Assembly (NCBI GenBank): GCA_964624465.1
Contig: CAZUZD010000132.1
Coordinates: 1-15,395 of the forward strand
Source of the DNA: CAZUZD01 sp964624465
Lineage (GTDB): Bacteria; Planctomycetota; Planctomycetia; Isosphaerales; Isosphaeraceae
Reading direction: 5' to 3'
Length of the DNA: 15,395 nucleotides
Part shown: positions 1-8,579 of the stretch, in pieces
Numbering within the stretch: the first letter of the stretch is position 1
How the letters are laid out: each line of letters opens with the position of its first letter
Translations under genes and position numbers: made by a program
The notes under the pieces: model-generated
What the model saw: only the letters and a program-made list of their open reading frames with translations
Databases searched by the model: none
Told to the model about the DNA's origin: nothing

Positions 1-485
1 AGGCACCGATCTACTGGCTGCTCCAGTCGTCGAAGAAGAACTACGCCCTCTGGCTCTACTACCACCGGCTCGACAAGGACATCCTCTTCAAGGCGTTGAG
101 CAACTACGTCGAGCCCAAGATCCGGCTCGAGAAGGCCCAGCTCGACACGCTCCGCGCCCAGCAGCAGGCGTCCGGTGAGCCTGGCAAGGGCTCGAAGAAG
201 CTCGACAAGGAGATCGACCGTCAGGAGGAGTTCGTCTCCGAGCTGCGCGACTTCGCCGACAAGCTCGCCCGCGCCGCCCGCCTCGACTTCGGCCCCTCCG
301 AGGCCCTCGACTCCTCCGTCACCTACGACCCCGACCTCAACGACGGCGTCGTCCTGAACATCGCCCCCCTCCACGAACTCGTCCCCTGGAAGGAAGCCCG
401 CACCTACTGGGACGCCCTCATGAAGGGCGAGTACGAGTGGTCCTCCATCGCCCAGCGGCTCCGTGCCAAGGGGCTGGTGCCATGA
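1..485 (+). CDS. pglX: BREX adenine-specific DNA methyltransferase PglX, C-terminal end (5' truncated by window edge)
   Basis: The reading frame is open from base 3 and stops at TGA 483-485, so only about the last 160 residues are present. PglX is the BREX methyltransferase that marks host DNA at N6-adenine so that self and phage DNA can be told apart. The visible part is the C-terminal end, not the catalytic domain. It opens with P-I-Y-W-L-L-Q-S and N-Y-A-L-W-L-Y-Y-H-R, passes through a charged helical stretch rich in K, E, D and R, and ends with D-L-N-D-G-V, N-I-A-P-L and W-K-E-A, which resemble PglX C-termini as I recall them. Identification also rests on the pglZ and brxL genes downstream. 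The stop overlaps the next gene's start as ATGA, implying translational coupling. A TTG at 96 is an internal codon, not the start. The catalytic N-P-P-Y motif should lie upstream of the window. Confidence 0.85.
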   Translation, partial: APIYWLLQSSKKNYALWLYYHRLDKDILFKALSNYVEPKIRLEKAQLDTLRAQQQASGEPGKGSKKLDKEIDRQEEFVSELRDFADKLARAARLDFGPSEALDSSVTYDPDLNDGVVLNIAPLHELVPWKEARTYWDALMKGEYEWSSIAQRLRAKGLVP

Positions 486-2128
486 GCCGAGAGATCCCCG
501 AAGGCGAGAGCCTGACCGTCGAGTTCAAGAGTGACCGGAGTCGGCTGAGCGATCGGGAACTCGTCGCCACGGTCGTCTGCCTCGCGAACTCCGACGGCGG
601 CGATCTCTACCTGGGCGTGGAGGATGACGGCAAGGTCACGGGGCTGCACGCCGACCACCGGAACCTCACCGGGTTGACCGCCCTGATCGCCAACCAGACC
701 AGTCCGTCCCTGTCGGTCCGCGTCGAGGCGATCGACATCGGGGATCATCGCGTCGCCCGGATCGCCGTCCCGAAGTCACGCCAGCTGGTGGCGACCTCCG
801 AGGGTCTGTTGCAACGGCGGCGGCTCAAGGCAGACGGGCAGCCCGAGTGCGTACCCCTGTACCCGCACGAGTACAACCGGCGGCTCTCCGACCTCGGCCA
901 GCTCGACCAGTCGGCTCTTCCGGTTCCCGAGGCGTCGGTCAACGACCTTGACCCGCTGGAGCGGGAGCGGCTGAGGCAATTCATCGAACGCTACGGCGGG
1001 GACCGTTCGCTGCTGGGCCTCGATGATACCGAGCTGGACGGTGCCCTCGGGCTGGTGCGTCGCGACGGCGGGAACGCTGTCCCAACCGTGACCGGCCTCC
1101 TGATCCTGGGTCGCGAAGCGGCGCTGCGGAACCACATCCCGACCCATGAGGTCGCCTTCCAGGTCATGGATGGGACCGACGTTCAGGTCAACGACATCCG
1201 CCATACGCCCCTGCTGAAGTCGGCCCAGCGGATCGAGGAGCAGTTCCTCGCGCGTCGCGTCGAGCGGGAGTTTCAGGTCGGCCTGTTCCGTGTCCCCGTC
1301 CCCAACTACGACGAGCGGGCCTTCCGGGAGGCGCTCGTCAACGCGCTCATCCACCGCGACTACACCCGGCTGGGCGCCGTACACATCCGCTGGATGCCCG
1401 ACGAGATCGTCGTCAGCAGCCCGGGCGGCTTCGTCGAGGGGGTCGGGCTGGACAACCTGCTCGTGGTCGAGCCCCGACCCAGGAATCCCCTGCTGGCCGA
1501 CGCCATCAAGCGGATCGGGCTCGCCGAACGAACTGGGCGCGGGATCGACCTGATCTACCAGGGACTGCTCCGATACGGCCGCCACGCCCCCGATTACAAC
1601 CGCAGCGATCGGCATTCGGTGGTCGTGACGCTGCCCGGCGGCGAGGCAGACCTCAGCGTCCTGCAGATTGTCATCGAGCAGGAAAACCGGCTGGGGCACT
1701 CGCTCCCCGTGGATTCGATGATCGCCCTTTGTCTGCTCCGCGACGAGCGCCAGGTCGAGCCCAAAGGCCTGTCGCACGCCATCCAGCGCGATGCAGCAGC
1801 CGCCCGCAGAGTTCTGGAGCGACTGGTTCAGGCGGAGCTGGTCCAGGCTCACGGGATGGGCAAGGATCGCTTCTACACACTGACCGGCACCGTCGCCAAG
1901 GCGCTGGGGAGATCGGCGGACACCCGACAGACGGCTCCCGTCATCAGCCAGAGGGCCAAGCAGGTCCTCAGCCACGTGGCGAAGCACGGCCGAATCACGC
2001 GGAAAGACGCGGCCGCCCTGTTCCAGATCAGCGACGACCAGGCGAGCCGCCTGCTCCGCAAGCTCTGTTCCGAAAACAAGTTAGTCTCTCACGGCTCCGG
2101 CCGTGACACCTGGTACGGGCCCCTTTGA
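482..2128 (+). CDS. AlbA_2 / GHKL-ATPase / winged-helix protein embedded in the BREX operon
   Basis: This 548-residue protein starts at ATG 482, which overlaps the pglX stop and follows an AAGGGG ribosome site at 469-474. An upstream in-frame ATG at 437 lies inside pglX and is not needed. Residues ~8-120 match the AlbA_2 (Schlafen-like, putative nucleic-acid-binding) domain, with the E-F-K-S motif and L-A-N-S-D-G-G. Residues ~270-390 look like a GHKL-type ATPase: E-A-L-V-N-A-L-I-H-R-D-Y (283-294, N287 as the Mg/ATP asparagine), S-P-G-G-F (G315-G316) and R-T-G-R-G-I (350-355). The C-terminus has two winged-helix-like segments, ~413-470 and ~489-546. Family members are usually called ATP-binding transcriptional regulators, but biochemical proof is sparse. 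Its position suggests a BREX regulator or accessory effector; which one is not decidable from sequence. It is not one of the core BREX proteins. Confidence 0.85.
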   Translation: MSREIPEGESLTVEFKSDRSRLSDRELVATVVCLANSDGGDLYLGVEDDGKVTGLHADHRNLTGLTALIANQTSPSLSVRVEAIDIGDHRVARIAVPKSRQLVATSEGLLQRRRLKADGQPECVPLYPHEYNRRLSDLGQLDQSALPVPEASVNDLDPLERERLRQFIERYGGDRSLLGLDDTELDGALGLVRRDGGNAVPTVTGLLILGREAALRNHIPTHEVAFQVMDGTDVQVNDIRHTPLLKSAQRIEEQFLARRVEREFQVGLFRVPVPNYDERAFREALVNALIHRDYTRLGAVHIRWMPDEIVVSSPGGFVEGVGLDNLLVVEPRPRNPLLADAIKRIGLAERTGRGIDLIYQGLLRYGRHAPDYNRSDRHSVVVTLPGGEADLSVLQIVIEQENRLGHSLPVDSMIALCLLRDERQVEPKGLSHAIQRDAAAARRVLERLVQAELVQAHGMGKDRFYTLTGTVAKALGRSADTRQTAPVISQRAKQVLSHVAKHGRITRKDAAALFQISDDQASRLLRKLCSENKLVSHGSGRDTWYGPL

Positions 2129-2135
2129 CCCGCAG

Positions 2136-2195
2136 GAATCGCGCGAGCGCGATTCGGAATCACGCGAGCGCGATTCTCGAGTCCAATCGCGCGAT
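2136..2195. repeat. Tandem palindrome cluster upstream of pglZ
   Basis: Two 20-base units, 2136-2155 (GAATCGCGCGAGCGCGATTC) and 2157-2176 (one base different), lie in tandem with a 21-base period. The first forms a 9-bp stem of GAATCGCGC with GCGCGATTC; the second has one mismatch in its stem. A third related palindrome, ATCGCGCGAT, sits at 2186-2195. The array begins 8 bases after the AlbA_2 gene stop and reaches a candidate -10 box at 2205. No T-tract follows, so a classical intrinsic terminator is unlikely. It could be an operator, an mRNA-processing hairpin, or a REP-like element. Confidence 0.7.
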
Positions 2196-2204
2196 CGTTC
2201 GCCG

Positions 2205-2210
2205 TAAACT
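2205..2210 (+). promoter_or_regulatory. Candidate -10 box (TAAACT) for pglZ-brxL
   Basis: TAAACT at 2205-2210 is identical to the -10 box of the much better tRNA-His promoter at 10569-10574 on the minus strand. The matching -35 position (around 2182-2187) is poor, so an activator may be needed or the box may be chance. The palindrome at 2186-2195 would fall between -35 and -10, the usual place for a repressor site. It lies about 50 bases before the pglZ start. Confidence 0.35.
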
Positions 2211-2258
2211 CAGACCAGGTCGTCATTCGCTGTCGTTATCCCCAGGAGCATTCGCGCG

Positions 2259-4859
2259 ATGGCACCGGGTCTGGTGAGCGATTCCCTCTGCAAGCTAGTT
2301 GCCAGGCAGGTCGAGGACCGGAGCCTGGTGGTCTGGTACGACCCGGAGCGGGCCTACGAGGCGACGGCCAGGTCGCTCGACCTCCCGAACACCAAGGTCG
2401 CCCTCTATGACGGCAGCTTCCTGCAGCTCCGCCGCGAGATCGACTCGCTGCTGAACGGCTACCAGCCGCCCCGGCTGGTCGTCTACGTCCCGATGGCCCA
2501 GGGCCAGTCTCACAACGCCCTCATCGAGCTGGAGGCCGCCGGGGTGGTCATCCAGCCCGGCCAGCAGCCGCCGTTCCGCAACACGCGGCTCTCGATCGTG
2601 GCCCGCAACGCCCTCCGGCCCCTGCTCGGCGATGACACGGCAGCCGAAGTCGAAAAGCAGGCCGAGGCGGGTCGGCTCACACTGGCCGACCTCGACAACC
2701 TGGCGGGCCGGGGGCAGGAGCTCTCCACTGGCGTGCTGGCGCTCGTCTTCGGCTCGGCCAACCCCCAGGACGTGGCCCTGGCCTTGCTGAGCACGGACCA
2801 GTACGACGCCGAGGTCGAGCGGAAGGAGGCGACGCAAAACCTGCTGACGCTGCTCTCCAGCGCCTACGATCTTGAGTTCCCGTATGCGACGACAATCCCC
2901 GAGGCTCGCGAGCGGCTGGCCCGGCACATCCTGCTGACGGATTTCCTGGTCGGCCTCGGCGACCCGGTTCCCAGCTCCCTGGCCTCCGTGAAGATTGCGG
3001 TCTCGCCCGGCGGGGTGGATCAGTGTCTCAAGACGACCCGCCACTGGCGGCTCCGTCGGGACGTGCGGGATAGTTATGTGGCTGCCGCACAGAAAGTTGA
3101 AGCCGAATTCGCCCTCGGTACCCTCGACCTCGACCCGGAGCGGCTTCGGGTCCTGGAGACCGTCCTCGGAGGGGAGCGTGCCCTGCTCCGGTACGTGGAG
3201 CTGTCTCTGCTCGATTCCCCCACTGCGGACCTTCTGAAGCTGGCCGAATCGCGGCTCTCCCGGTTCTGGGCGGATGCCGTCCCGGCCATCCAGGCCCGGT
3301 GGGCCCTGGTCGCCTCGGCGGCGGAGGTGCTGCTGGAGGCCGATCGGGTCGCCAGGGCGCTTAGGAAGCCGCCTGCTGCCGTCCCGGCGCTGGTCGAGGC
3401 GTACGCTGCAGGCGACGCCCCCTGGTGTCTGCTCGACACGCACCACCGCCACATGGAGAGCCGCTGGTACAACTTCGAGCCCGAGTCGTCAGACGATCAG
3501 AAGAGCCTCGACAAGCTCGTGGTCAAAGCCGAGCAGCGGTACGCCGAGGTCGGCTCCCAGCTGGCCAGGCACTTCGTCACTCAGGTCTCCCGGGCAAAGC
3601 ATCCAGTTGAGGGCCTGCTCCGGCAGCGTGACATCTTCGAGACGCAAGTGAAGCCGAGGCTCGACCAGGGGACGGTCGCGTACGTCTGGGTCGATGCCCT
3701 GCGTTTCGAGATGGCCCGCGAACTGGCCAGGCTGCTCAAGGACGATTTCAACCTGTCCGTTCAGCCGGCCCTGGGGACCGCCCCGACAATCACCGAGATC
3801 GGAATGGCGGCGCTGCTGCCAGGGGCGGGGAAATCGGCCAGGGTCGTTTCGGCCGGCGGTGGCAAGCTGGCCCTGGAGATCGACGGGACTGTCCTGAAGG
3901 ACCGCAAGGACCGCGTCGCCTTCCTCAAGGCCCGAGCCGGCGTCCCCGTCTTCGAGGCCAAGCTCGATGACCTGCTGCCCAAGCCCTCGAAGAAGGTGAA
4001 GGAGGGGATCCAGGGCGCCCGGCTGGTCCTGATCACCTCGCAGGAGATTGACGAGCTCTGCGAGGCCGACAACATCGCCCAGGCCCGGCTCCAGATGGAC
4101 GGTGTGCTGGGGCACCTGCGGCGCGGGGTGCGGGTGCTGAGCGACCTCGGCGTGGGGACGATCATCCTGACGGCCGACCATGGGCACCTGTTCGTCGACG
4201 AGATCGGCGACGACATGAAGATCGATGCCCCGGGTGGTCAGACCGAGGACCTGCATCGGCGCGTCTGGGTTGGCGTCGGGGGAACCGCGCAGCCCTCATA
4301 CCTGCGGACCCCCTTGGCGGCGCTCGGGACGGACAGTGACTTCGACCTCGCCACCCCGTGGACCTTCGCCTGCTTCAAGGCCAAGGGCGGGGCGCGGGCC
4401 TACTTCCATGGCGGGCTTTCGCCCCAGGAACTGATCATCCCGGTCGTGGTGATGACCCCCACGGCCGAGGCGCGGAGCGGGCCGCCGACTGGCATTCAGT
4501 GGACCCTGACCCCCGGGTCGGCGAAGCTATCGACCCGGTTCTTCTCGGTCCAGATCGGTGGCAGCCAGGCCCAGACCAGCCTCTTTGGGCTCGAACCGCC
4601 CAAGGTGCGGGTCGAGGTCCGAGCCAACAAGAAGGTTATCTCCAGCCCCGTGAGCGCCTCGTACGGATTCGAGGATGCCACAGGAGAGGTTACGCTGAAG
4701 GTCGCCGAGGGCGCTTCGAAGCGGATCGAGCCGAATACCGTGACCATGATGATCACCGAGGAACCCGCTCAGAAGACCGTGGCCGTCCACCTGGTGGACG
4801 CCAACAGCGGGGCCGAACTGGCGAGTCTCGACAGGATCGAGAACGCCATCTCGATGTGA
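2259..4859 (+). CDS. pglZ: BREX phosphatase-like protein PglZ
   Basis: This 866-residue protein starts at ATG 2259, 10 bases after AGGAG (2244-2248). PglZ is a core BREX component with an alkaline-phosphatase fold; related enzymes use metal ions for phosphoryl or phosphodiester chemistry. The N-terminal ~450 residues, beginning with a segment containing V-V-W-Y-D-P, are the helical part seen in BREX PglZ proteins. The PglZ domain spans about 470-740. It shows V-D-A-L-R-F (metal-binding D479), P-T-I-T-E-I-G-M (T510 or T512 as the likely nucleophile), T-A-D-H-G-H (D640, H641, H643) and Y-F-H-G-G-L-S-P-Q-E (H717), so the metal site looks intact. The last ~120 residues look beta-rich. Length fits type 1-like PglZ. 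The stop lies 9 bases before the brxL start, so the two are surely co-transcribed, but a 130-base gap separates it from the gene upstream. Confidence 0.93.
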   Translation: MAPGLVSDSLCKLVARQVEDRSLVVWYDPERAYEATARSLDLPNTKVALYDGSFLQLRREIDSLLNGYQPPRLVVYVPMAQGQSHNALIELEAAGVVIQPGQQPPFRNTRLSIVARNALRPLLGDDTAAEVEKQAEAGRLTLADLDNLAGRGQELSTGVLALVFGSANPQDVALALLSTDQYDAEVERKEATQNLLTLLSSAYDLEFPYATTIPEARERLARHILLTDFLVGLGDPVPSSLASVKIAVSPGGVDQCLKTTRHWRLRRDVRDSYVAAAQKVEAEFALGTLDLDPERLRVLETVLGGERALLRYVELSLLDSPTADLLKLAESRLSRFWADAVPAIQARWALVASAAEVLLEADRVARALRKPPAAVPALVEAYAAGDAPWCLLDTHHRHMESRWYNFEPESSDDQKSLDKLVVKAEQRYAEVGSQLARHFVTQVSRAKHPVEGLLRQRDIFETQVKPRLDQGTVAYVWVDALRFEMARELARLLKDDFNLSVQPALGTAPTITEIGMAALLPGAGKSARVVSAGGGKLALEIDGTVLKDRKDRVAFLKARAGVPVFEAKLDDLLPKPSKKVKEGIQGARLVLITSQEIDELCEADNIAQARLQMDGVLGHLRRGVRVLSDLGVGTIILTADHGHLFVDEIGDDMKIDAPGGQTEDLHRRVWVGVGGTAQPSYLRTPLAALGTDSDFDLATPWTFACFKAKGGARAYFHGGLSPQELIIPVVVMTPTAEARSGPPTGIQWTLTPGSAKLSTRFFSVQIGGSQAQTSLFGLEPPKVRVEVRANKKVISSPVSASYGFEDATGEVTLKVAEGASKRIEPNTVTMMITEEPAQKTVAVHLVDANSGAELASLDRIENAISM

Positions 4860-4868
4860 AGGTGAGCC

Positions 4869-6899
4869 ATGATCTCCGAACTGGATCAAAAATCGACGTC
4901 GGTCTTCGCCGGCAAGGTGGTCCGTAAAGACCTGGTGCGCAAGGTGAAGGTCGGGGCCAACGTCCCGGTCTTTGTACTGGAGTACCTGCTCGGGAAGTAC
5001 TGCGCCACCGACGATCCCGCCGCCATCGACGCCGGACTCCGGGTGGTGAATAACACCCTCTCGGCGAACTTCGTGCGCCCCGACGAGGCGAACAAGGCCC
5101 AGTCGCTCGTCAAGGACAAGGGCAAGCACACCCTCATCGACAAGGTGAAGGTCCGATACCTGTCGGATGACGACAAGCACTGGGCCGAACTGGTGAATTT
5201 CGGCCACAAGAACGTCCACATCCCGGAGCATTATCTACGAGATTATGACCGCCTGCTCATGGGGGGCGTGTGGGCGCAGGTCGATCTCAAGCATCAGTAC
5301 GACGAGGAGGCCCGAGGGAAACGGAGCCCGTTCTGGATCGAGGGTCTCAAACCGATCCAGCTGGCGAGCTTCGATCTCGGCGAATACTGCGAGGGTCGGC
5401 GGCGGTTCTCGACCGACGAGTGGATCGACCTGCTGATCCGATCGGTCGGCATGGAGCCCTCGTACTTCGACCGGCGGCTCAAGTTGCTCTTCCTGACGCG
5501 GCTGATCCCGCTGTGCGAGCACAACTACAACCTGGTGGAGCTCGGGCCTCGGGGGACGGGCAAGAGCTACGGATACCAGGAGCTGTCCCCGTACACGATC
5601 CTGCTGACTGGCCCGACCACCGTCGCGAACCTGTTCTACAACATGGCGACGGGCAAGATGGGCCTGGTCGGGATCTGGGACGCCGTGGCCTTCGATGAGG
5701 TGGCCGACCTTCAGAAGATGCCCAAGGAAGTCGTGACGACTCTCAAGACTTATTGCGAGTCGGGCACCTTCGCCCGCGGCAAGGACGCCCTGTCGGGCAT
5801 GGCATCGCTCGCCCTGTTCGGCAACACCAATCAGCCCGTCGAGGTGATGGTCCGGTCATCGCATCTGTTTGCACCGCTGCCGGAGGTGATCCGGGAGGAT
5901 ATGGCATTCCTCGACCGGCTCCACTTCTACATCCCCGGCTGGGAAATCCCCAAGATGCGGGTCGAGTTCTTCACGGACCACTACGGGTTCGTGGTGGACT
6001 ACCTGGCCGAAGCGTTGCGAGAGCTCCGCAGGCATAACTTTACCGAGGTCATCGACCGGAATTTCTCGCTCGGATCGCACTTGAACGCACGAGATGTGAA
6101 AGCGGTCCGCAAGTCGGTCTCAGGGCTCATGAAGCTGGTCTACCCGCACGGCGAGGTCACCAAGGACGAACTGTCCGAACTGGTCGAACTGGCTCTTGAG
6201 GGGCGCCGGCGGGTCAAGGAGCAACTCAAGAAGATGGGCTCCTTCGAGTATCACCAGACCTCGTTCAGTTACCTGGATAACGAGGACCGTGACGAGCGGT
6301 TCGTGGGAGTACCTGAGCAGGGTGGCAAGGAAACGATCTCGGCGGACCCGCTCGCGCCGGGATCCGTCTACGCTGCCTCGGTTGACGACCAGGGCAAAGT
6401 CGGACTCTACCGGCTGGAGGTCGGCACCTCGCCTGGGACCGGGAAGTTGAAAATCGCTGGCGGTATCGACGGGGCGATGAAGGAGTCGATCCAGCGGGCC
6501 TTCGCCTACTTGCAAGGCCAGAAGGTCAAGCTGGGCATTGCCCAGCAGGTTGACACGACTGATCTCCACGTCGAGGCGATCGACCTGCTGAGCAATCATG
6601 TCCCCTGCGAAGCCGGAATTGCCCTGGTGGTGTCCGTCTACTCGGCACTCAAACGTCACTCTGTGATCTCGGGACTCGTGATCCTCGGCGACCTGAGCAT
6701 CCAAGGAAACATCAAGTCGGTTCGATCGTTGGCCGAGCCCCTTCAAGTCGCGATGGACAATGGTGCCCGAAGGGCGCTCGTACCTCTGGAGAACAAGCGA
6801 AATTTCCTCGAGGTCTCCGGCGACATCGTCGAACGAGTTGACCCGGTTTTCTTTTCAGACCCGATGACGGCCGCCATGAAGGCGCTGGGAATGACGTGA
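4869..6899 (+). CDS. brxL: BREX AAA+ ATPase with Lon-like domain, BrxL
   Basis: This 676-residue protein starts at ATG 4869 after AGGTGA (4861-4866), close behind pglZ. BrxL is a core BREX protein that forms ring-shaped, DNA-binding AAA+ assemblies and is needed for phage restriction in several systems. The Walker A motif is G-P-R-G-T-G-K-S at 226-233 (K232), and the Walker B is V-A-F-D-E-V with D276 and E277. The C-terminal ~120 residues have the Lon-protease fold signature: P-C-E-A-G at 579-583 and G-D-L-S-I-Q-G near 605-612. By my hand alignment the catalytic Ser is replaced by E581 and the catalytic Lys position by A622, so this domain is probably not a protease. Length matches the family (about 670-690). 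This is the last gene of the operon in the window and faces a convergent minus-strand gene 87 bases away. Confidence 0.93.
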   Translation: MISELDQKSTSVFAGKVVRKDLVRKVKVGANVPVFVLEYLLGKYCATDDPAAIDAGLRVVNNTLSANFVRPDEANKAQSLVKDKGKHTLIDKVKVRYLSDDDKHWAELVNFGHKNVHIPEHYLRDYDRLLMGGVWAQVDLKHQYDEEARGKRSPFWIEGLKPIQLASFDLGEYCEGRRRFSTDEWIDLLIRSVGMEPSYFDRRLKLLFLTRLIPLCEHNYNLVELGPRGTGKSYGYQELSPYTILLTGPTTVANLFYNMATGKMGLVGIWDAVAFDEVADLQKMPKEVVTTLKTYCESGTFARGKDALSGMASLALFGNTNQPVEVMVRSSHLFAPLPEVIREDMAFLDRLHFYIPGWEIPKMRVEFFTDHYGFVVDYLAEALRELRRHNFTEVIDRNFSLGSHLNARDVKAVRKSVSGLMKLVYPHGEVTKDELSELVELALEGRRRVKEQLKKMGSFEYHQTSFSYLDNEDRDERFVGVPEQGGKETISADPLAPGSVYAASVDDQGKVGLYRLEVGTSPGTGKLKIAGGIDGAMKESIQRAFAYLQGQKVKLGIAQQVDTTDLHVEAIDLLSNHVPCEAGIALVVSVYSALKRHSVISGLVILGDLSIQGNIKSVRSLAEPLQVAMDNGARRALVPLENKRNFLEVSGDIVERVDPVFFSDPMTAAMKALGMT

Positions 6900-6986
6900 T
6901 CCTAACAATCAGGCTCACCGCAAACACGGCTGGCTGCTGCAGGTCTCTCGACGTAGGAATCCAAGGCGATCTCCCCACGCCCTCCT

Positions 6987-8498
6987 TTACGCCTCCGGAA
7001 CCTCAATCGCCTGACCGCTAGCCAGCAAATACAACACCATCATCCGTTCATCTATAGGCTTTGAGTCGAATTGCAAAAATTCCGGATCGATAATTTCAAA
7101 ATTTAGTTGCTTAAATATAGCAATTTCGACTTCTTTTTTTCTCTCGTAAGTCATATTTTTAATAATATTTACTATATGATCCTTAAGTCGAATTTCGGAG
7201 TCATCGTGTCCCACCGGATCGACCGACCTTCCGTGGCTGGAAGCATTCTCGAGAGGCATGACCACAGCCCGGACGCTTTTCCCTTCATTCGACTTGCCCC
7301 TCGCCAAACTAATTTTGCCTAGATATTTCCTGTAAGCTCTTGTTTTTGATATAGTAGTCGGCGGAATTTTTGTAATTTTATGAATATAATTAATTGATGC
7401 ATATTTAAATGGAGGCGCACCTAGAATCGCCGCGGAAACCTGCGCTTCACGTTCATCTATCGACTCGACAATTGGCCGACTCCTTGATCGTTTGTTCTCT
7501 TCACCGCTAGAGGCAGCCTTTAACTCCGAGTTGCAGCCCGCGTCCATTCGCACGGGATCGCTCTGCCGCGGTGCGATCTCCAGCGGCTCGCTCGTACCAC
7601 CGTGCGTTGGAGGCGACGAGGAGGCCGGCACAGCGCAAAGACTCGATGCCACTCGAGCACTCAACTCTTCGATGAGCTCGAGGGCTGCCTTCTTATTCGC
7701 GGTCAAATTGACCTTATCAACGACAGTAATGAGGTTTGGTTCAGTTGGTTGAAGCTGTGCCCAATCCGCTTGAACCAGGTCGACCCAACCAGCATCTGGG
7801 GGCAGGGTCCCGGCCGGATTCAACACAGAGTCAGTCAAGAGTTCCCCTGGGCGATCCCCGGATTGAACCGTCAACCCTTCGCCGAGGAGCCACCGGATGG
7901 GGTCCGGGCAGGCTCCCGAGTCCACCCGCGACCCGAAATCGAAGTAGTCCGGGTCAATCCTCAGCCCGGCACTTGTAAAACAACACAAACTCTCGTCGAT
8001 TAGTTTTTCGATGCATGACAAAGCATGCCCGAAAGCCATATCCGACGCAATTGGCGGATACTCTACGCAATCCTCCAGGTCGTCGAGCGGAATTTCACCG
8101 GGCGCTCGCTCCCAGAAATCAAAATACTGCTCCAATGAGCCGTACTCTCCGCGGTACGCTCGCCAGCTCACCCTGTTTCCAGACCCAAGTAGACGAGGAT
8201 CGGACTCTTCCCTGTCTTTGATCAAAAATCCAGCAGAACTCTCTAATCGACTCTCCAGACCCGAGATCGCCTCGGCGATATCGGCGAGCGACTCCTCGAG
8301 GGCGAGCGCACGGAGACGGGTGAGCTCACCCAGTGTGGCGATAGCCCGTTCCTGGGTGGGCCAGAGATAGAGCTGAGTGGAGTACCACCAAAGTCGATTG
8401 ACGATCAGGCCGAGCCGAAAGGCGAACCAGCAATCGGTCTCAGCCGGCACGCCCTCAGATGGTCCGGCCGAAGGCTCGTCGATCCGCGGCTCAGACAT
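6987..8498 (-). CDS. Uncharacterised 503-residue protein with C-terminal HTH-like segment
   Basis: I do not recognise a named family. I place the start at the ATG ending at 8498 because GAGGTG lies about 8 bases upstream on the minus strand; an in-frame ATG at 8645 would add 49 residues. Residues ~20-90 are helical (C-W-F-A-F-R-L-G, a Trp-rich W-W-Y segment, then a Leu/Glu-rich stretch that may be a coiled coil). The middle is acidic with many Trp and Pro, and ~290-345 is a Ser/Pro/Thr-rich linker. Residues ~364-400 (Y-A-S-I-N-Y-I-H-K-I-T-K then T-T-I-S-K-T) look like a helix-turn-helix, followed by a Lys-rich tail. The DNA for the last ~130 residues (about 7040-7420) is far AT-richer than the rest, with AAA, ATA and TTT codons rare elsewhere here. 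No membrane segment or signal peptide is visible. It is convergent to brxL; an island regulator or defence accessory is possible, but function is unknown. Confidence 0.7.
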   Translation of the reverse strand: MSEPRIDEPSAGPSEGVPAETDCWFAFRLGLIVNRLWWYSTQLYLWPTQERAIATLGELTRLRALALEESLADIAEAISGLESRLESSAGFLIKDREESDPRLLGSGNRVSWRAYRGEYGSLEQYFDFWERAPGEIPLDDLEDCVEYPPIASDMAFGHALSCIEKLIDESLCCFTSAGLRIDPDYFDFGSRVDSGACPDPIRWLLGEGLTVQSGDRPGELLTDSVLNPAGTLPPDAGWVDLVQADWAQLQPTEPNLITVVDKVNLTANKKAALELIEELSARVASSLCAVPASSSPPTHGGTSEPLEIAPRQSDPVRMDAGCNSELKAASSGEENKRSRSRPIVESIDEREAQVSAAILGAPPFKYASINYIHKITKIPPTTISKTRAYRKYLGKISLARGKSNEGKSVRAVVMPLENASSHGRSVDPVGHDDSEIRLKDHIVNIIKNMTYERKKEVEIAIFKQLNFEIIDPEFLQFDSKPIDERMMVLYLLASGQAIEVPEA

Positions 8499-8549
8499 CG
8501 ACACCGCACCTCGAGTCTGAAATTCACGAAATGGTCCGTCGTCGCTCGA

Positions 8550-8579
8550 ATTCTGCCACGCGAAGGAACGGCTTTCCAA
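8550..8579 (-). promoter_or_regulatory. Candidate promoter for the 503-residue gene
   Basis: On the minus strand TTGGAA (8579-8574) is followed after 18 bases by CAGAAT (8555-8550), about 50 bases before the chosen start at 8498. The match to sigma-70 consensus is moderate. If real, it supports the internal start over the upstream ATG at 8645. Confidence 0.3.

Noticed and set aside
776..1987. 403-residue minus-strand frame
   Set aside because: Antisense to the AlbA_2-domain gene, whose domains are clear.
2136..2195. CRISPR array
   Set aside because: Only two units with a 1-base gap and no spacers; these are tandem palindromes.
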